Shown: positions 8,311 to 16,284 of the stretch, piece by piece
How the letters are laid out: every line of letters begins with the position of its first letter
How positions within the stretch are numbered: position 1 is the stretch's first letter
IMG/VR virus record: IMGVR_UViG_3300038659_000297
Span: 1-50,070 of that record
Length of the DNA: 50,070 bases
Source: a virus
Reading direction: 5' to 3' (one strand)
Translations under genes and position numbers: made by a program
The notes under the pieces: model-generated
Told to the model about the DNA's origin: nothing
Seen by the model: the letters and a program-made list of their open reading frames with translations, nothing else
Databases searched by the model: none

Positions 8311-9366
8311 ATGGCAACAAAAGAAGAAGAGAATAAAAAAGAAGAAAAAGAAGGATTGAGTTTTGACGAAAATGATATTTTTAGTTCAAAAATTGATCAA
8401 GAAGAAGAAGAAGAAATTGATGAAAACATTTTTCGTGGTGACACTGAAGATGAACCTGATTTAACTGACACTTCTGAAAAAGAAGATGAAGACGACGACG
8501 AAGAAGAAGATGATGATGATGAATTATCATTCAGTGAAGACGAAGAAGAAGAAGAAGAAGAAGACGATGAATTTACTAAAGAAGAAATTGAAAAATTCAA
8601 TAAACGTCTAGATACTGATTTTAAAACTTCTGAAGAGTTAAAAAATCATTTCAAAAAAGAAGATACAAAAACAGATGATCCTTCAAAAGAAGAAGAAGAA
8701 TTTGAAACTGCTACTAATACTATCGAGCAATTTTCTGCTTTTATGGGATTAGACGATGAAGCTTTGATGAGAAGACAATATGAAACTATTGCTGTTCAAA
8801 AAGGTAAAGACATTAATGATGATGATGTAGCCGATGAAATTGAAGACCAAGTTCAAGATCTTATTGATTCAAAAACTATTTCTCTTCATGCTAAAAACTT
8901 AAGAAACGATATTAACGAAAAGGTTATTAAACCTGCCGAATCTAAAAAATCAGAAATTGAGACTCGTAGAGCAGAAGAAAAAGCTGTTGCTCAAAAAACA
9001 GAAAAAGAGCAATTACAAAATGCTCTTGCTGAAATTTACCAGTCTAATTTCTTTGGTGTAAAAATCGATAAAAAAACATTGTCCAAAGTTTACAAAGATG
9101 TAAACAGCGGTCAATTCCTTGACGGACTAAAGTCTGATAAGAAAGCTCAAGCAGAGTTAGCTGTGTTGCTGGCATACAAACCAGAAGTTTATAAGAAAGC
9201 AACCGGATTAACATTTAGTGATGGCCTTAAAGCGGCAACCGAAGATTTTGACAAAAAGCAAAAACAAAACGGTGAAAGTGCCATGACAAAAGCCCAAAAG
9301 CGAGGCACGTCTGGGAGCTCAGATGGTTCAAAAGGATTACTATCTTCATTGATAGCTGATGATTAA
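8311..9366 (+). CDS. Acidic putative scaffold protein
   Basis: This 351-residue protein lies between portal and major capsid, the typical scaffold position. The first ~100 residues are extraordinarily acidic, with uninterrupted Glu/Asp runs (for example EDEEEEEEEDDEF). The remainder is charged and helical, ending with a Ser/Gly-rich tail (KRGTSGSSDGSKG) and LLSSLIADD. Charged, helical, low-complexity scaffolds that are expelled or cleaved during head maturation are common. The acidic GAA/GAT runs create a misleading serine-rich open frame on the other strand. No protease motif was seen in it. Confidence 0.75.
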   Translation: MATKEEENKKEEKEGLSFDENDIFSSKIDQEEEEEIDENIFRGDTEDEPDLTDTSEKEDEDDDEEEDDDDELSFSEDEEEEEEEDDEFTKEEIEKFNKRLDTDFKTSEELKNHFKKEDTKTDDPSKEEEEFETATNTIEQFSAFMGLDDEALMRRQYETIAVQKGKDINDDDVADEIEDQVQDLIDSKTISLHAKNLRNDINEKVIKPAESKKSEIETRRAEEKAVAQKTEKEQLQNALAEIYQSNFFGVKIDKKTLSKVYKDVNSGQFLDGLKSDKKAQAELAVLLAYKPEVYKKATGLTFSDGLKAATEDFDKKQKQNGESAMTKAQKRGTSGSSDGSKGLLSSLIADD

Positions 9367-9443
9367 GGTGGAAAAGCCAACGACATTGAAGCCTAAATCA
9401 ACAAACGTCGCTTTAACTGAATAGCCCAATGGTAAGGAGGTTG

Positions 9444-9480
9444 AAGATTTTTAAAAACAAATTATTAACTCAAAAATCTT
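9444..9480 (+). other. Inverted repeat in the major capsid leader
   Basis: A perfect 9-bp inverted repeat, AAGATTTTT at 9444-9452 and AAAAATCTT at 9472-9480, ends six bases before the capsid start codon. The gap of 120 bases between scaffold and capsid is long for this genome and otherwise holds no gene. The repeat may stabilise the capsid mRNA, regulate initiation or be a weak terminator; its arms are AT-rich. Confidence 0.5.
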
Positions 9481-9486
9481 TAAAAA

Positions 9487-11160
9487 ATGGGATTATTATT
9501 AAGAGGTGCTGAAGAGCGCTTCAACCCTCAGATTCACACAGAAGGCAATTCATTGACTACGTTGATGAAAAAGCATTTCGAAGTTGAAAGAAAGTCTTTC
9601 GATCTTTTCAAAAAATACAACAAGTTTCAGTCTTGGATGTATTACACTGGTCGTGTTAACCAAGGTGTAAGAAAAGGAAAAATGAAAAAATCTGGTGAAG
9701 GAAACTCCATCAGTGATAATGCTTACCGTATTGCTTACGAAGGTATGGACATCCTTCCAGCTTACTCTTTCGGTAAAGCGGTTGTAGGTTCATGGCATGA
9801 TGCAGGTAGTCCTTCTCCAAACATGACTGCCCTTACTGGTACAGTTACTTTGTCTGGTGTTGCTGCTAATGCAGTTGAAACAGATACTTTGGTATCTCTT
9901 TCTGTACAACACGATCCAGAAAATGGAATTTTTGGTGATAAGTACAATCCAAACGACAAAATCACTTTAGGTGATGGTCTTGGTTTGAACGTTATTATCA
10001 CTAGGCCTGGTCGTAAAGCGTCTACAGGTGATCACTACGTTTACGATGGTAAAACGATTGGTGCTCCAGCTCTTTATGATGAGACTCACTTTGCCGATGG
10101 CGTTGTCTTTGGAGAAGGTGGTTCTGCTTTTGGAGAAGGTTCTTTGAAAGGTTCTCAAAGAACAGCGCGTAACAAATGGAGAATAAATTATTCTTTTATT
10201 ACTCGTTACACGCTAACCATGACTGGTTCTGCTCAAAAGCAAAAAGTCTCTAATATCTACAATGGATCTAATCCAAATGATAAAAGCTGGGAATTTACCG
10301 AAGTTCTTAGAGGTGAAAGAATCTTTAGAATGTTAAATGAGCAAGCTTTACGTTTCTCTAGAACAACTATGGATCCTTCAAGCCATGCTTGGTATGAAAA
10401 CTATGGAACAAACAAACTGAGTCTTGATGGTTTCCAACAAGAATCAGGTATTGCTGCTCCAGTAATTGGAAACGGATGGATTCCTGAAATTCAGGATAAC
10501 GCTACTTTCGATTATAATCCAAACAACGGTTTGGCTCATACCATGATCGAAGCGCTTACGAACACGCTTGCAGTTCGTTCTCCAGAAGGTAGTTCCGGAA
10601 ACACATTTTTAGCTATTACTGACCGTATTGGTCGTACAGCTTTTGATGCCGGAATGAAAAAATTGATGCAATACGATTCTTCTTCTGCTGGTGCTAGTAA
10701 CATTGTTTACAATGTCACTACCGGTAAAGACATGACTCTTGGTTTCGAAGTTACTCAATACGAGTACCTTGGTAACAAGTTTGTACTTATCGAAGATGAA
10801 CTATTTAACCACCCTGGTCTTTACGGAACAAACGGAGGTTTGGTAGGTACTGGAAACATTTACGTATTGAACACTACTCCAGTAGACGGTGTTCCTAACT
10901 TTGAAGTTTTCTCTCGTCAAGACAGAGGTTTCAAACGTAAGTTTGTAGATGGAATGACATCATTCAATCCAGGGAATGAGAACAACAACACTGCCGCTTC
11001 TGGCTTTGACGGATGTTCTATTCACATGCTTTCTGAATTAATGGCTGTACTTTATGATACTAGATCTTGTGGTATTTTAAAAGCTTCAGCTGTTTGGGCA
11101 GGAGGAGATTTAACAGGAAGTGTTATTGCTGGCCAAAAAGCTTCAGCGTTTACTTTCTAA
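9487..11160 (+). CDS. Major capsid protein
   Basis: The 557-residue product follows the scaffold and is bracketed by a long leader and a strong terminator, as expected for the most expressed structural gene. It begins MGLLLRGAEERFNPQIHTEG and contains many Gly/Asn/Thr-rich beta segments, a long N-terminal helix region (LTTLMKKHFEVERKSFDLFKKY) and a C-terminal part with MLSELMAVLYDTRSCGIL and ASAVWAGG. Size and position agree with HK97-fold capsid proteins of crAss-like phages (about 500 residues). Codon choice looks more uniform than in neighbours, with many GGT, GCT and CGT codons. This suggests translational optimisation. No HK97 motif is diagnostic by eye, so the call is contextual. Confidence 0.88.
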   Translation: MGLLLRGAEERFNPQIHTEGNSLTTLMKKHFEVERKSFDLFKKYNKFQSWMYYTGRVNQGVRKGKMKKSGEGNSISDNAYRIAYEGMDILPAYSFGKAVVGSWHDAGSPSPNMTALTGTVTLSGVAANAVETDTLVSLSVQHDPENGIFGDKYNPNDKITLGDGLGLNVIITRPGRKASTGDHYVYDGKTIGAPALYDETHFADGVVFGEGGSAFGEGSLKGSQRTARNKWRINYSFITRYTLTMTGSAQKQKVSNIYNGSNPNDKSWEFTEVLRGERIFRMLNEQALRFSRTTMDPSSHAWYENYGTNKLSLDGFQQESGIAAPVIGNGWIPEIQDNATFDYNPNNGLAHTMIEALTNTLAVRSPEGSSGNTFLAITDRIGRTAFDAGMKKLMQYDSSSAGASNIVYNVTTGKDMTLGFEVTQYEYLGNKFVLIEDELFNHPGLYGTNGGLVGTGNIYVLNTTPVDGVPNFEVFSRQDRGFKRKFVDGMTSFNPGNENNNTAASGFDGCSIHMLSELMAVLYDTRSCGILKASAVWAGGDLTGSVIAGQKASAFTF

Positions 11161-11173
11161 AAAGTTCAATTTT

Positions 11174-11210
11174 ATTTGCAACCCTCACTAATGGGGGTTG
11201 CAAATTTTTA
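11174..11210 (+). terminator. Rho-independent terminator after the major capsid gene
   Basis: A perfect 11-bp stem (ATTTGCAACCC at 11174-11184 with its complement at 11195-11205), 10-base loop, then a T-rich tail. It lies 13 bases after the capsid stop codon and would separate abundant scaffold/capsid mRNA from the downstream connector genes. Confidence 0.9.
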
Positions 11211-11224
11211 ATTTAAATTAAGTC

Positions 11225-12058
11225 ATGGAAACAAAAGAAAAAACAAAAAACGTAATTCAGAAAGAAGGTTTAATTGAAGGCGTTTGGCAATTGAAGTACA
11301 AATTAGTTAACGATCTTGGACCAGAAGGATTCAGTGGTCGTATGATCAGTTCCTATCCTGATGCAGTTACAGGTAAAGAAAGAGTTCTTTACAATGTAAA
11401 CGGTCAACAGCTTTCAGGATATATGATAGAGCGTCAAGTCACTAGATTTGATTCTAGAAATCCTCAGCACAGATTAATCATTGACTGGTTAGTTGGCCAT
11501 CCTGAAGTAGGAGTTCCAGAAGAGCAAACTAAAGCTGATAATCGCTATTACGCTAAAAAGCTTTCAAACCCTCGTATTACGCTTGTAAATTTAGATCACC
11601 AAAGCGTTGTTGATTTAGAAGAAGAAGATTACATCGATAAACTTATTGGTGCCATTGCGCAAGACACAGGAAAGCAAGCTTTCTCTAGAGATAAATTAAG
11701 ATTTATCTTATCTGCATGTAAGTTAGAGTACAGAGAAGAAAAATACATTACTAAGCCAGATCTTGAAACTACTAAGCTTAGAAGCAGACTTAAAAATTAT
11801 GTAAGGTCTTCTTATGAAAACGCTCAAAAAGTCAACAAAATTCTTGACAACATTGAAGAAGCAAAATACATTTATGAAATTAAAGAGCTTGCGCGTACGG
11901 GCGTAATTTCAGTAAGTGATGGAATGTATCGCTACAAAGGAAATGCTTTAGGCATATCTTACGACAGCGTTATTTCTTTTTTCAAAAACGATCCAGAGTT
12001 TTACGCAGAGCTTTCAGGAAAGCTTTACCAGGCTCTTAAAAATGAATCTAACAGTTAA
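11225..12058 (+). CDS. Structural protein downstream of capsid, unknown function
   Basis: This is a 277-residue protein that I cannot assign to a family. The N-terminal half appears beta-rich with SGRMISSYPDAVTGKERVLYNVNGQQLSGY split across residues 38-65. The C-terminal half is helical and charged, including a region with LRFILSACKLEYREEKY. Its place between the capsid terminator and the connector genes suggests a capsid-auxiliary, decoration or head-completion role. It starts 15 bases after the terminator, so read-through or an unseen promoter must express it. Confidence 0.75.
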   Translation: METKEKTKNVIQKEGLIEGVWQLKYKLVNDLGPEGFSGRMISSYPDAVTGKERVLYNVNGQQLSGYMIERQVTRFDSRNPQHRLIIDWLVGHPEVGVPEEQTKADNRYYAKKLSNPRITLVNLDHQSVVDLEEEDYIDKLIGAIAQDTGKQAFSRDKLRFILSACKLEYREEKYITKPDLETTKLRSRLKNYVRSSYENAQKVNKILDNIEEAKYIYEIKELARTGVISVSDGMYRYKGNALGISYDSVISFFKNDPEFYAELSGKLYQALKNESNS

Positions 12059-12071
12059 ATAAATTGCAGTA

Positions 12072-12722
12072 ATGGAATATAAATTATCGGAAGTAGATTT
12101 TAAAATAAAAACTTTTGCTGACAAGCAAGGTTCAGACTACTTTCCTTTACCAATAATATTAAATTATTTCAGAACTGCAACTTTAGATTTTGTAGGAGAA
12201 AAAGTAAAGATTATAGAAAAAACACAAGAAGTGGTCGATGATATTCGGCCACTAATTGTTCCTGCTAAGCTTAACATTATAAAAGACCCAAACGACAACT
12301 CAAGATACATTTCAGGCTTACCAGTGAATTATTTCAGAGTACTAAGCTATGATATCATTTACAATGATGGAACACGCTGCAGAAGAGCTGATGTACTTAG
12401 ACAAGGCGAATACAAGATTGCACATAACAACCCAAACCGAACACCTACAAAACTTTATCCTTTAATCACACAAGAAAGCAATCTTTACCAAATAGATATT
12501 GGTGAAAACGATGTTGTACCTCAGTACATGAAATTGATTTATTGTAAGCAACCTAATTTTGCAACAGTTTCAAACACTAATGTAAGAGCAGTCAATCTTC
12601 CAGATGAAGCTATAGAAAAAATAATATTGAGTACAGTAACTAGATTGTTTAATAGTACTGGAGATCAAAGAAGTCAATCTAATTATCAGCTTCAAGAAGC
12701 TTTTAGAAAATTCAATAAATAA
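12072..12722 (+). CDS. Probable connector (ring) protein
   Basis: This 216-residue protein is in the expected position for a head-tail connector. It has an N-terminal helical part typical of gateway/adaptor proteins (YFPLPIILNYFRTATLDFVG), a beta-rich centre with LPVNYFRVLSYDIIYNDGT, then YMKLIYCKQPNF, and a C-terminal helix (LPDEAIEKIILSTVTRLF). This order resembles ring proteins under the portal of crAss-like and other short-tailed phages. Its stop codon overlaps the start of the next gene by one base. The exact ring number cannot be assigned from sequence alone. Confidence 0.7.
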   Translation: MEYKLSEVDFKIKTFADKQGSDYFPLPIILNYFRTATLDFVGEKVKIIEKTQEVVDDIRPLIVPAKLNIIKDPNDNSRYISGLPVNYFRVLSYDIIYNDGTRCRRADVLRQGEYKIAHNNPNRTPTKLYPLITQESNLYQIDIGENDVVPQYMKLIYCKQPNFATVSNTNVRAVNLPDEAIEKIILSTVTRLFNSTGDQRSQSNYQLQEAFRKFNK

Positions 12723-13429
12723 TGAGAACAGAAGCCGACATCATTTATGGAATATGGGATATAGTGCGCGCTGGAGAAGTTAATGCTGATGATCCTATCA
12801 ACGAACGTTTGATGCGTGCGTTTTTAAGAATACATCGAGGTAAGCTTTTAACTAGATATTGTAACAATGGAATGGAATTACCTGATGAGGTTTTTCAATA
12901 TATTCAAAAAGATTTTTTCAAAAAAGACGGAGTTAATCTAGTATCTGAAGTAATGCCAAAAGTAATAAGATTCAAAGATAACTTTGGAATTCAGATTACT
13001 ATTGATGGTTATGATATTTCAATAGTTAATGCTTCTTCATGGAGAAGAGCATTAAAAGATAGATTCAACAAATATCATCCGTTGGCTAAATTTATAAACA
13101 ATAGAGTTGTTATTTATTCAGGTCAAATACAACCTGATCTGCTTGAAGATTTTTCTTCTTCTCATTTAAACACTATTGTTCAAATGCTTAAAGATTTAGA
13201 AAATGAAGAATTAAAAAAAATAGGTATGCAAGCGGTATTAGTTGATCCAGACGACGGTTTAGGCTACAACTTCACTAAAAGCCCTTATCCTATGCCAGAC
13301 GAATTAATTGAAGATCTTATTAATTCAGTCAATGCAAGAGAATTTAATTTGTTTCTAAGAACTGCTTCTGATGAAACAACTAATATGAGAAACGATGCGA
13401 AACAGCAAAACGATAGCCCGGAGCTCTGA
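12722..13429 (+). CDS. Probable connector or tail-assembly protein
   Basis: This is a 235-residue protein, translationally coupled (TAATG) to the preceding connector. The N-terminus is helical (DIIYGIWDIVRAGEVNADDP, followed by INERLMRAFLRIHRGKLL), the middle has KVIRFKDNFGIQITIDGYDISIVNA, and the C-terminus is Asn/Asp-rich. The initial helices, rich in conserved-looking Arg and Trp, resemble small connector proteins. No enzymatic motif was found. It is followed by a terminator-like hairpin at 13477. Confidence 0.65.
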   Translation: MRTEADIIYGIWDIVRAGEVNADDPINERLMRAFLRIHRGKLLTRYCNNGMELPDEVFQYIQKDFFKKDGVNLVSEVMPKVIRFKDNFGIQITIDGYDISIVNASSWRRALKDRFNKYHPLAKFINNRVVIYSGQIQPDLLEDFSSSHLNTIVQMLKDLENEELKKIGMQAVLVDPDDGLGYNFTKSPYPMPDELIEDLINSVNAREFNLFLRTASDETTNMRNDAKQQNDSPEL

Positions 13430-13476
13430 TGTTGAGGTCATAAACATAGATTTCTTTTATAAAATATTTGCAAAAC

Positions 13477-13504
13477 AAAAGAGAAGGTATCACCCTTCTC
13501 TTTT
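13477..13504 (+). terminator. Terminator-like hairpin after the connector genes
   Basis: A perfect 11-bp stem, AAAAGAGAAGG at 13477-13487 and CCTTCTCTTTT at 13494-13504, with a 6-base loop and a T tail. It lies 47 bases after the stop at 13429 and inside the most 5' part of the open frame that begins at 13395. This implies that the frame's first ATG is not the real start. Confidence 0.75.
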
Positions 13505-13550
13505 CTGCATTGGAACAAAAGTAAAAAGACAACGAAGAAAAATAGTTACT

Positions 13551-13937
13551 TTGCAGCTGTTTAAAAAAATAGTCAAAGAATACCTTAAAGTTTATTTTTA
13601 CGATTTTTATATGAATGATTTACCAATATATTTTCCGCTTGGTGGTTTAATGAAAAAAGTTATATACCCAAAATGGGTTAGATATATGGCCAAAGGTAAA
13701 TCTGAGAAAAGAATATCTGGTGGAAATAATTCTATTGGATTTTTTTGGTTTATGAGAGCTAGCCAAAAAATGAACTATCTAGTTAATATTAAAAAGCTTA
13801 CAGGTACTACTAATCAGATACCTAAAATTGAAAATTTATACACAAGCCAAAAAAACAAAGATTTATTACCTATCTTTAAACAGGAATTAAAGAAGGCAAA
13901 ATCTAATAAAACATTGTATTTATGTACTCTAACTTAG
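13551..13937 (+). CDS. Basic virion-associated protein, unknown
   Basis: The open frame extends from an ATG at 13395. However, its first part overlaps the previous gene by 35 bases and contains a perfect terminator hairpin, so a later start is more likely: TTG at 13551 or ATG at 13611. The protein is basic and aromatic (FKKIVKEYLKVYFYDFYMND, then LPIYFPLGGLMKKVIYPKW), with a Ser/Asn/Gly segment near RISGGNNSIGFFWF and a lysine-rich tail. The motif IYFPLGG followed by basic residues looks conserved, but I cannot name the family. It overlaps the next gene by 16 bases and sits between connector and fibre genes, so a tail or capsid-associated structural role is likely. Confidence 0.6.
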   Translation: MQLFKKIVKEYLKVYFYDFYMNDLPIYFPLGGLMKKVIYPKWVRYMAKGKSEKRISGGNNSIGFFWFMRASQKMNYLVNIKKLTGTTNQIPKIENLYTSQKNKDLLPIFKQELKKAKSNKTLYLCTLT

Positions 13938-15325
13938 TGCCTTTTGATAACATTTTAGAATCGATTAAAGACGATACTGGAATGACTAATCTTACTAATT
14001 TACTTCCTCGCATTAGAAGGCTTGTCTATCGTACTGAGAAAGACATAGGTTTTGGAGCTAGTCTTATTCTCAGAAAAGTAGTTTACAAAACAAGTGATAA
14101 CACTATAATCTATGATGGTTATCAATACAAACTTAAACTTCCTGATGATGTTGTTCATATAGAAAAAATAGGCATTTGTGAAGAAAATAAAATCTGCCCT
14201 GGAGATTATAGACTGCAAGGTAATTGGATGTTTTTTTCTAAAAAACAACAATTAGAATCATTCACTTTGTTGTACTATACATTGCTTACTGACGGGGAAG
14301 GTAATCCTGTAGTTTCAGAAAATCATCTTGAAGCAGTTGTTTCAGGAATTTGCTATTACTTGTATCGTCCTAAACGGTTTGTAGACAAAGGTTCTCGAGC
14401 TACTTACAGAGACATGGAAATATATTATCATGACCGCATTGGAGAAGCGCGTGGAGATGATGTCTGGCCATCTACTCCGCAAGAATGGGCTAAGATATCA
14501 GAAGTGTTGCGTTACAGTACTAGAGACGCTTTTATGTATTCTAGCACGGAACAATGTTTTAAAAATGTACCAGAAAGCGTTTTAACTACTGGTGGCAATC
14601 CTCCTACGTTTACAGATATTCATTACCCAGAAGATACTACTGAGCCAGGAGGAGGTGGTTCAGGTGACGGAGGCGGCGGAGGCGGCGATGTTGATCCGAC
14701 TATGCCAGAAGTCAGTATAAACATTTCAAGTCAATTTGTAGAGAGAGGAACTTCTTTTGAAGAAACAGTAGTAATTACGTTTGTACAAAACGATGCTGGA
14801 GCTTTAATTTCTTATTCTTTAGAAAAAGACAGTAAAGAAATTTCAACAACTCAATCAACACCAGTCAATTATTTAATTTTAAATCAATTTACTATGCAAG
14901 GAAAAGCTATTTACGAATCAGGAATACAATTGCCAGAAGGAACAGCAGAATCTGAACTTGCTACATTAACTGAAGTTTTACCACAATGGAAAGGACAAAA
15001 AAATAATGATGTAAGTATGAACAATCAATCTTACAGCAATCTAAATTCTGTTTTAGAAAAATTTGTACAACAAGGCTCTAATGCTAGTATTACTGTTTCA
15101 GCAGGCAACTATGGATTTTTTATAAGCACAAGTCCAAATGCAGTAATAAAAGAAGACAATTTAGGGTTTAAAATATCTCCAAATGCTTATCAAAAAAACA
15201 CCATAACAGCTCAGCTTGCCAATGGAGATACTATAACTCTTACAGAGTACATAATTAGACCTTCAGGAGCTGAATTTACTTATAACATAGAAGAACTAGG
15301 TTCTCTTTCTACAATTCAACAATAA
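13922..15325 (+). CDS. Connector/fibre fusion: tail-adaptor domain plus beta appendage
   Basis: This 467-residue protein appears to be two domains joined by a glycine linker. Residues 1 to about 235 form an adaptor-like domain with FDNILESIKDDTGMTNLTNL and LPRIRRLVYRTEKDIGFGAS near the start, then YQYKLKLPDDVVHIEKIGI. Then comes a Pro/Gly-rich spacer (GGGGSGDGGGGGGDVDP). Residues from about 260 onward form a beta module that recurs as the C-terminal part of the next protein (VSINISSQFVERGTSFEETV, later QWKGQKNND and AGNYGFF). The N-terminal domain is probably virion-bound, and the module is displayed. Similar head-fibre or ring-associated proteins exist in crAss-like phages, but the pairing was not verified. 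It overlaps the next gene by one base. Confidence 0.7.
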   Translation: MYSNLVPFDNILESIKDDTGMTNLTNLLPRIRRLVYRTEKDIGFGASLILRKVVYKTSDNTIIYDGYQYKLKLPDDVVHIEKIGICEENKICPGDYRLQGNWMFFSKKQQLESFTLLYYTLLTDGEGNPVVSENHLEAVVSGICYYLYRPKRFVDKGSRATYRDMEIYYHDRIGEARGDDVWPSTPQEWAKISEVLRYSTRDAFMYSSTEQCFKNVPESVLTTGGNPPTFTDIHYPEDTTEPGGGGSGDGGGGGGDVDPTMPEVSINISSQFVERGTSFEETVVITFVQNDAGALISYSLEKDSKEISTTQSTPVNYLILNQFTMQGKAIYESGIQLPEGTAESELATLTEVLPQWKGQKNNDVSMNNQSYSNLNSVLEKFVQQGSNASITVSAGNYGFFISTSPNAVIKEDNLGFKISPNAYQKNTITAQLANGDTITLTEYIIRPSGAEFTYNIEELGSLSTIQQ

Positions 15326-16284
15326 TGGGACAAAAGTATACAGGAACATTTGACATACCCGGAGGGTTTTCTAACAAAGGATCAAGCCCTATATCAGACA
15401 ATATGGTTGTTGAAAAATTCAACGACTTATTAAATAATGAAGAACTGCCTTTTATATATCAAGGCATTATTGTTTATGCTGAACAAGAAGATGCTCATTA
15501 TACTTGGAATGGAGAAGACAGAGCTGATGCTGCTAACTGGAAATCTATTGGAGGTATTTTTGTGAATACAAATAATGTGACTCAAACAGTTGGTGGATTT
15601 ATTGCGGGAGAACCAGCAACTCCCCCACAAGGTTTAAGTCCTCAGCAATTTGGTGATAAATTATTATTCCCTGCAAATCAACCTGCAATTAGTTTTAATA
15701 TTTCAAATCAGTTAATTGAAAAAGGAACTAGTTTTAGTGAAACAGTCAACATATCATTTTCTCAAAATGATGCTGGAGCTTTAGATTCTTATAGCTTAGA
15801 AAAAAATGGAACAGAAATTTCTGTGAATCAAAGTACTTTAGTTCAAGAAAATCCTGTTTTACAAAATTTTAGTTTAAGAGCAAGAGTTGATTATGAAGCT
15901 TCAGGTCAATTAAGTGCTGGAACAATAAGCACAAACACAGCTACTATTAGTCCTAAAATTCCTCAATGGAAAGGAAGTAAAAACAACAACACTACTTTTA
16001 ACAATTTGACTCGAGATCAAATTGTTTCTCAGTTAGGAGCGCCAGATATATTATCAAATGATGATAATAGAATCATTGACGTACCAGCGGGAGAATATGG
16101 TGTGTTTCTAAGTGTAAATTCTAACGCTAAAATTATTTCTGATGAAACTGGATTACCTCTTGCTGAAGGAGGAGGTTATACTAAAAGCTCAATAAATTTT
16201 GATTTAAAAGATGGTACAAGTGCTACACTTACTCAATATTTTATCAATACAGCTCAAGGTAATTTCAAATATTATATAGAATAA
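15325..16284 (+). CDS. Short tail fibre with shared anchor and shared beta module
   Basis: This 319-residue protein has two recognisable parts. Residues 1-77 are the anchor also seen in the proteins starting at 16284 and 18089: an initial T-G-x-F-x-x-P-G-G-F pattern, then YQGIIVYAEQEDAHYTWNG and NWKSIGG. Residues from about 115 to the end are a beta module matching the C-terminal half of the preceding protein, with ISFNISNQLIEKGTSFSETV, QNDAGAL, PQWKGSKNNN and PAGEYGVF in the same order. The anchor probably binds the virion, and the beta module contacts host surface or another appendage. One-base overlaps on both sides indicate coupled translation. Confidence 0.75.
   Translation: MGQKYTGTFDIPGGFSNKGSSPISDNMVVEKFNDLLNNEELPFIYQGIIVYAEQEDAHYTWNGEDRADAANWKSIGGIFVNTNNVTQTVGGFIAGEPATPPQGLSPQQFGDKLLFPANQPAISFNISNQLIEKGTSFSETVNISFSQNDAGALDSYSLEKNGTEISVNQSTLVQENPVLQNFSLRARVDYEASGQLSAGTISTNTATISPKIPQWKGSKNNNTTFNNLTRDQIVSQLGAPDILSNDDNRIIDVPAGEYGVFLSVNSNAKIISDETGLPLAEGGGYTKSSINFDLKDGTSATLTQYFINTAQGNFKYYIE

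Noticed and set aside
8397-8600. Minus-strand frame encoding a poly-serine protein
   Set aside because: It is the reverse complement of GAA/GAT runs in the acidic scaffold gene; low complexity, no start context.
9429-9515. Short frame starting at an ATG beside AAGGAGG upstream of the capsid gene
   Set aside because: Only about 28 codons, runs into the capsid coding sequence out of frame, and this phage does not use Shine-Dalgarno sites elsewhere.
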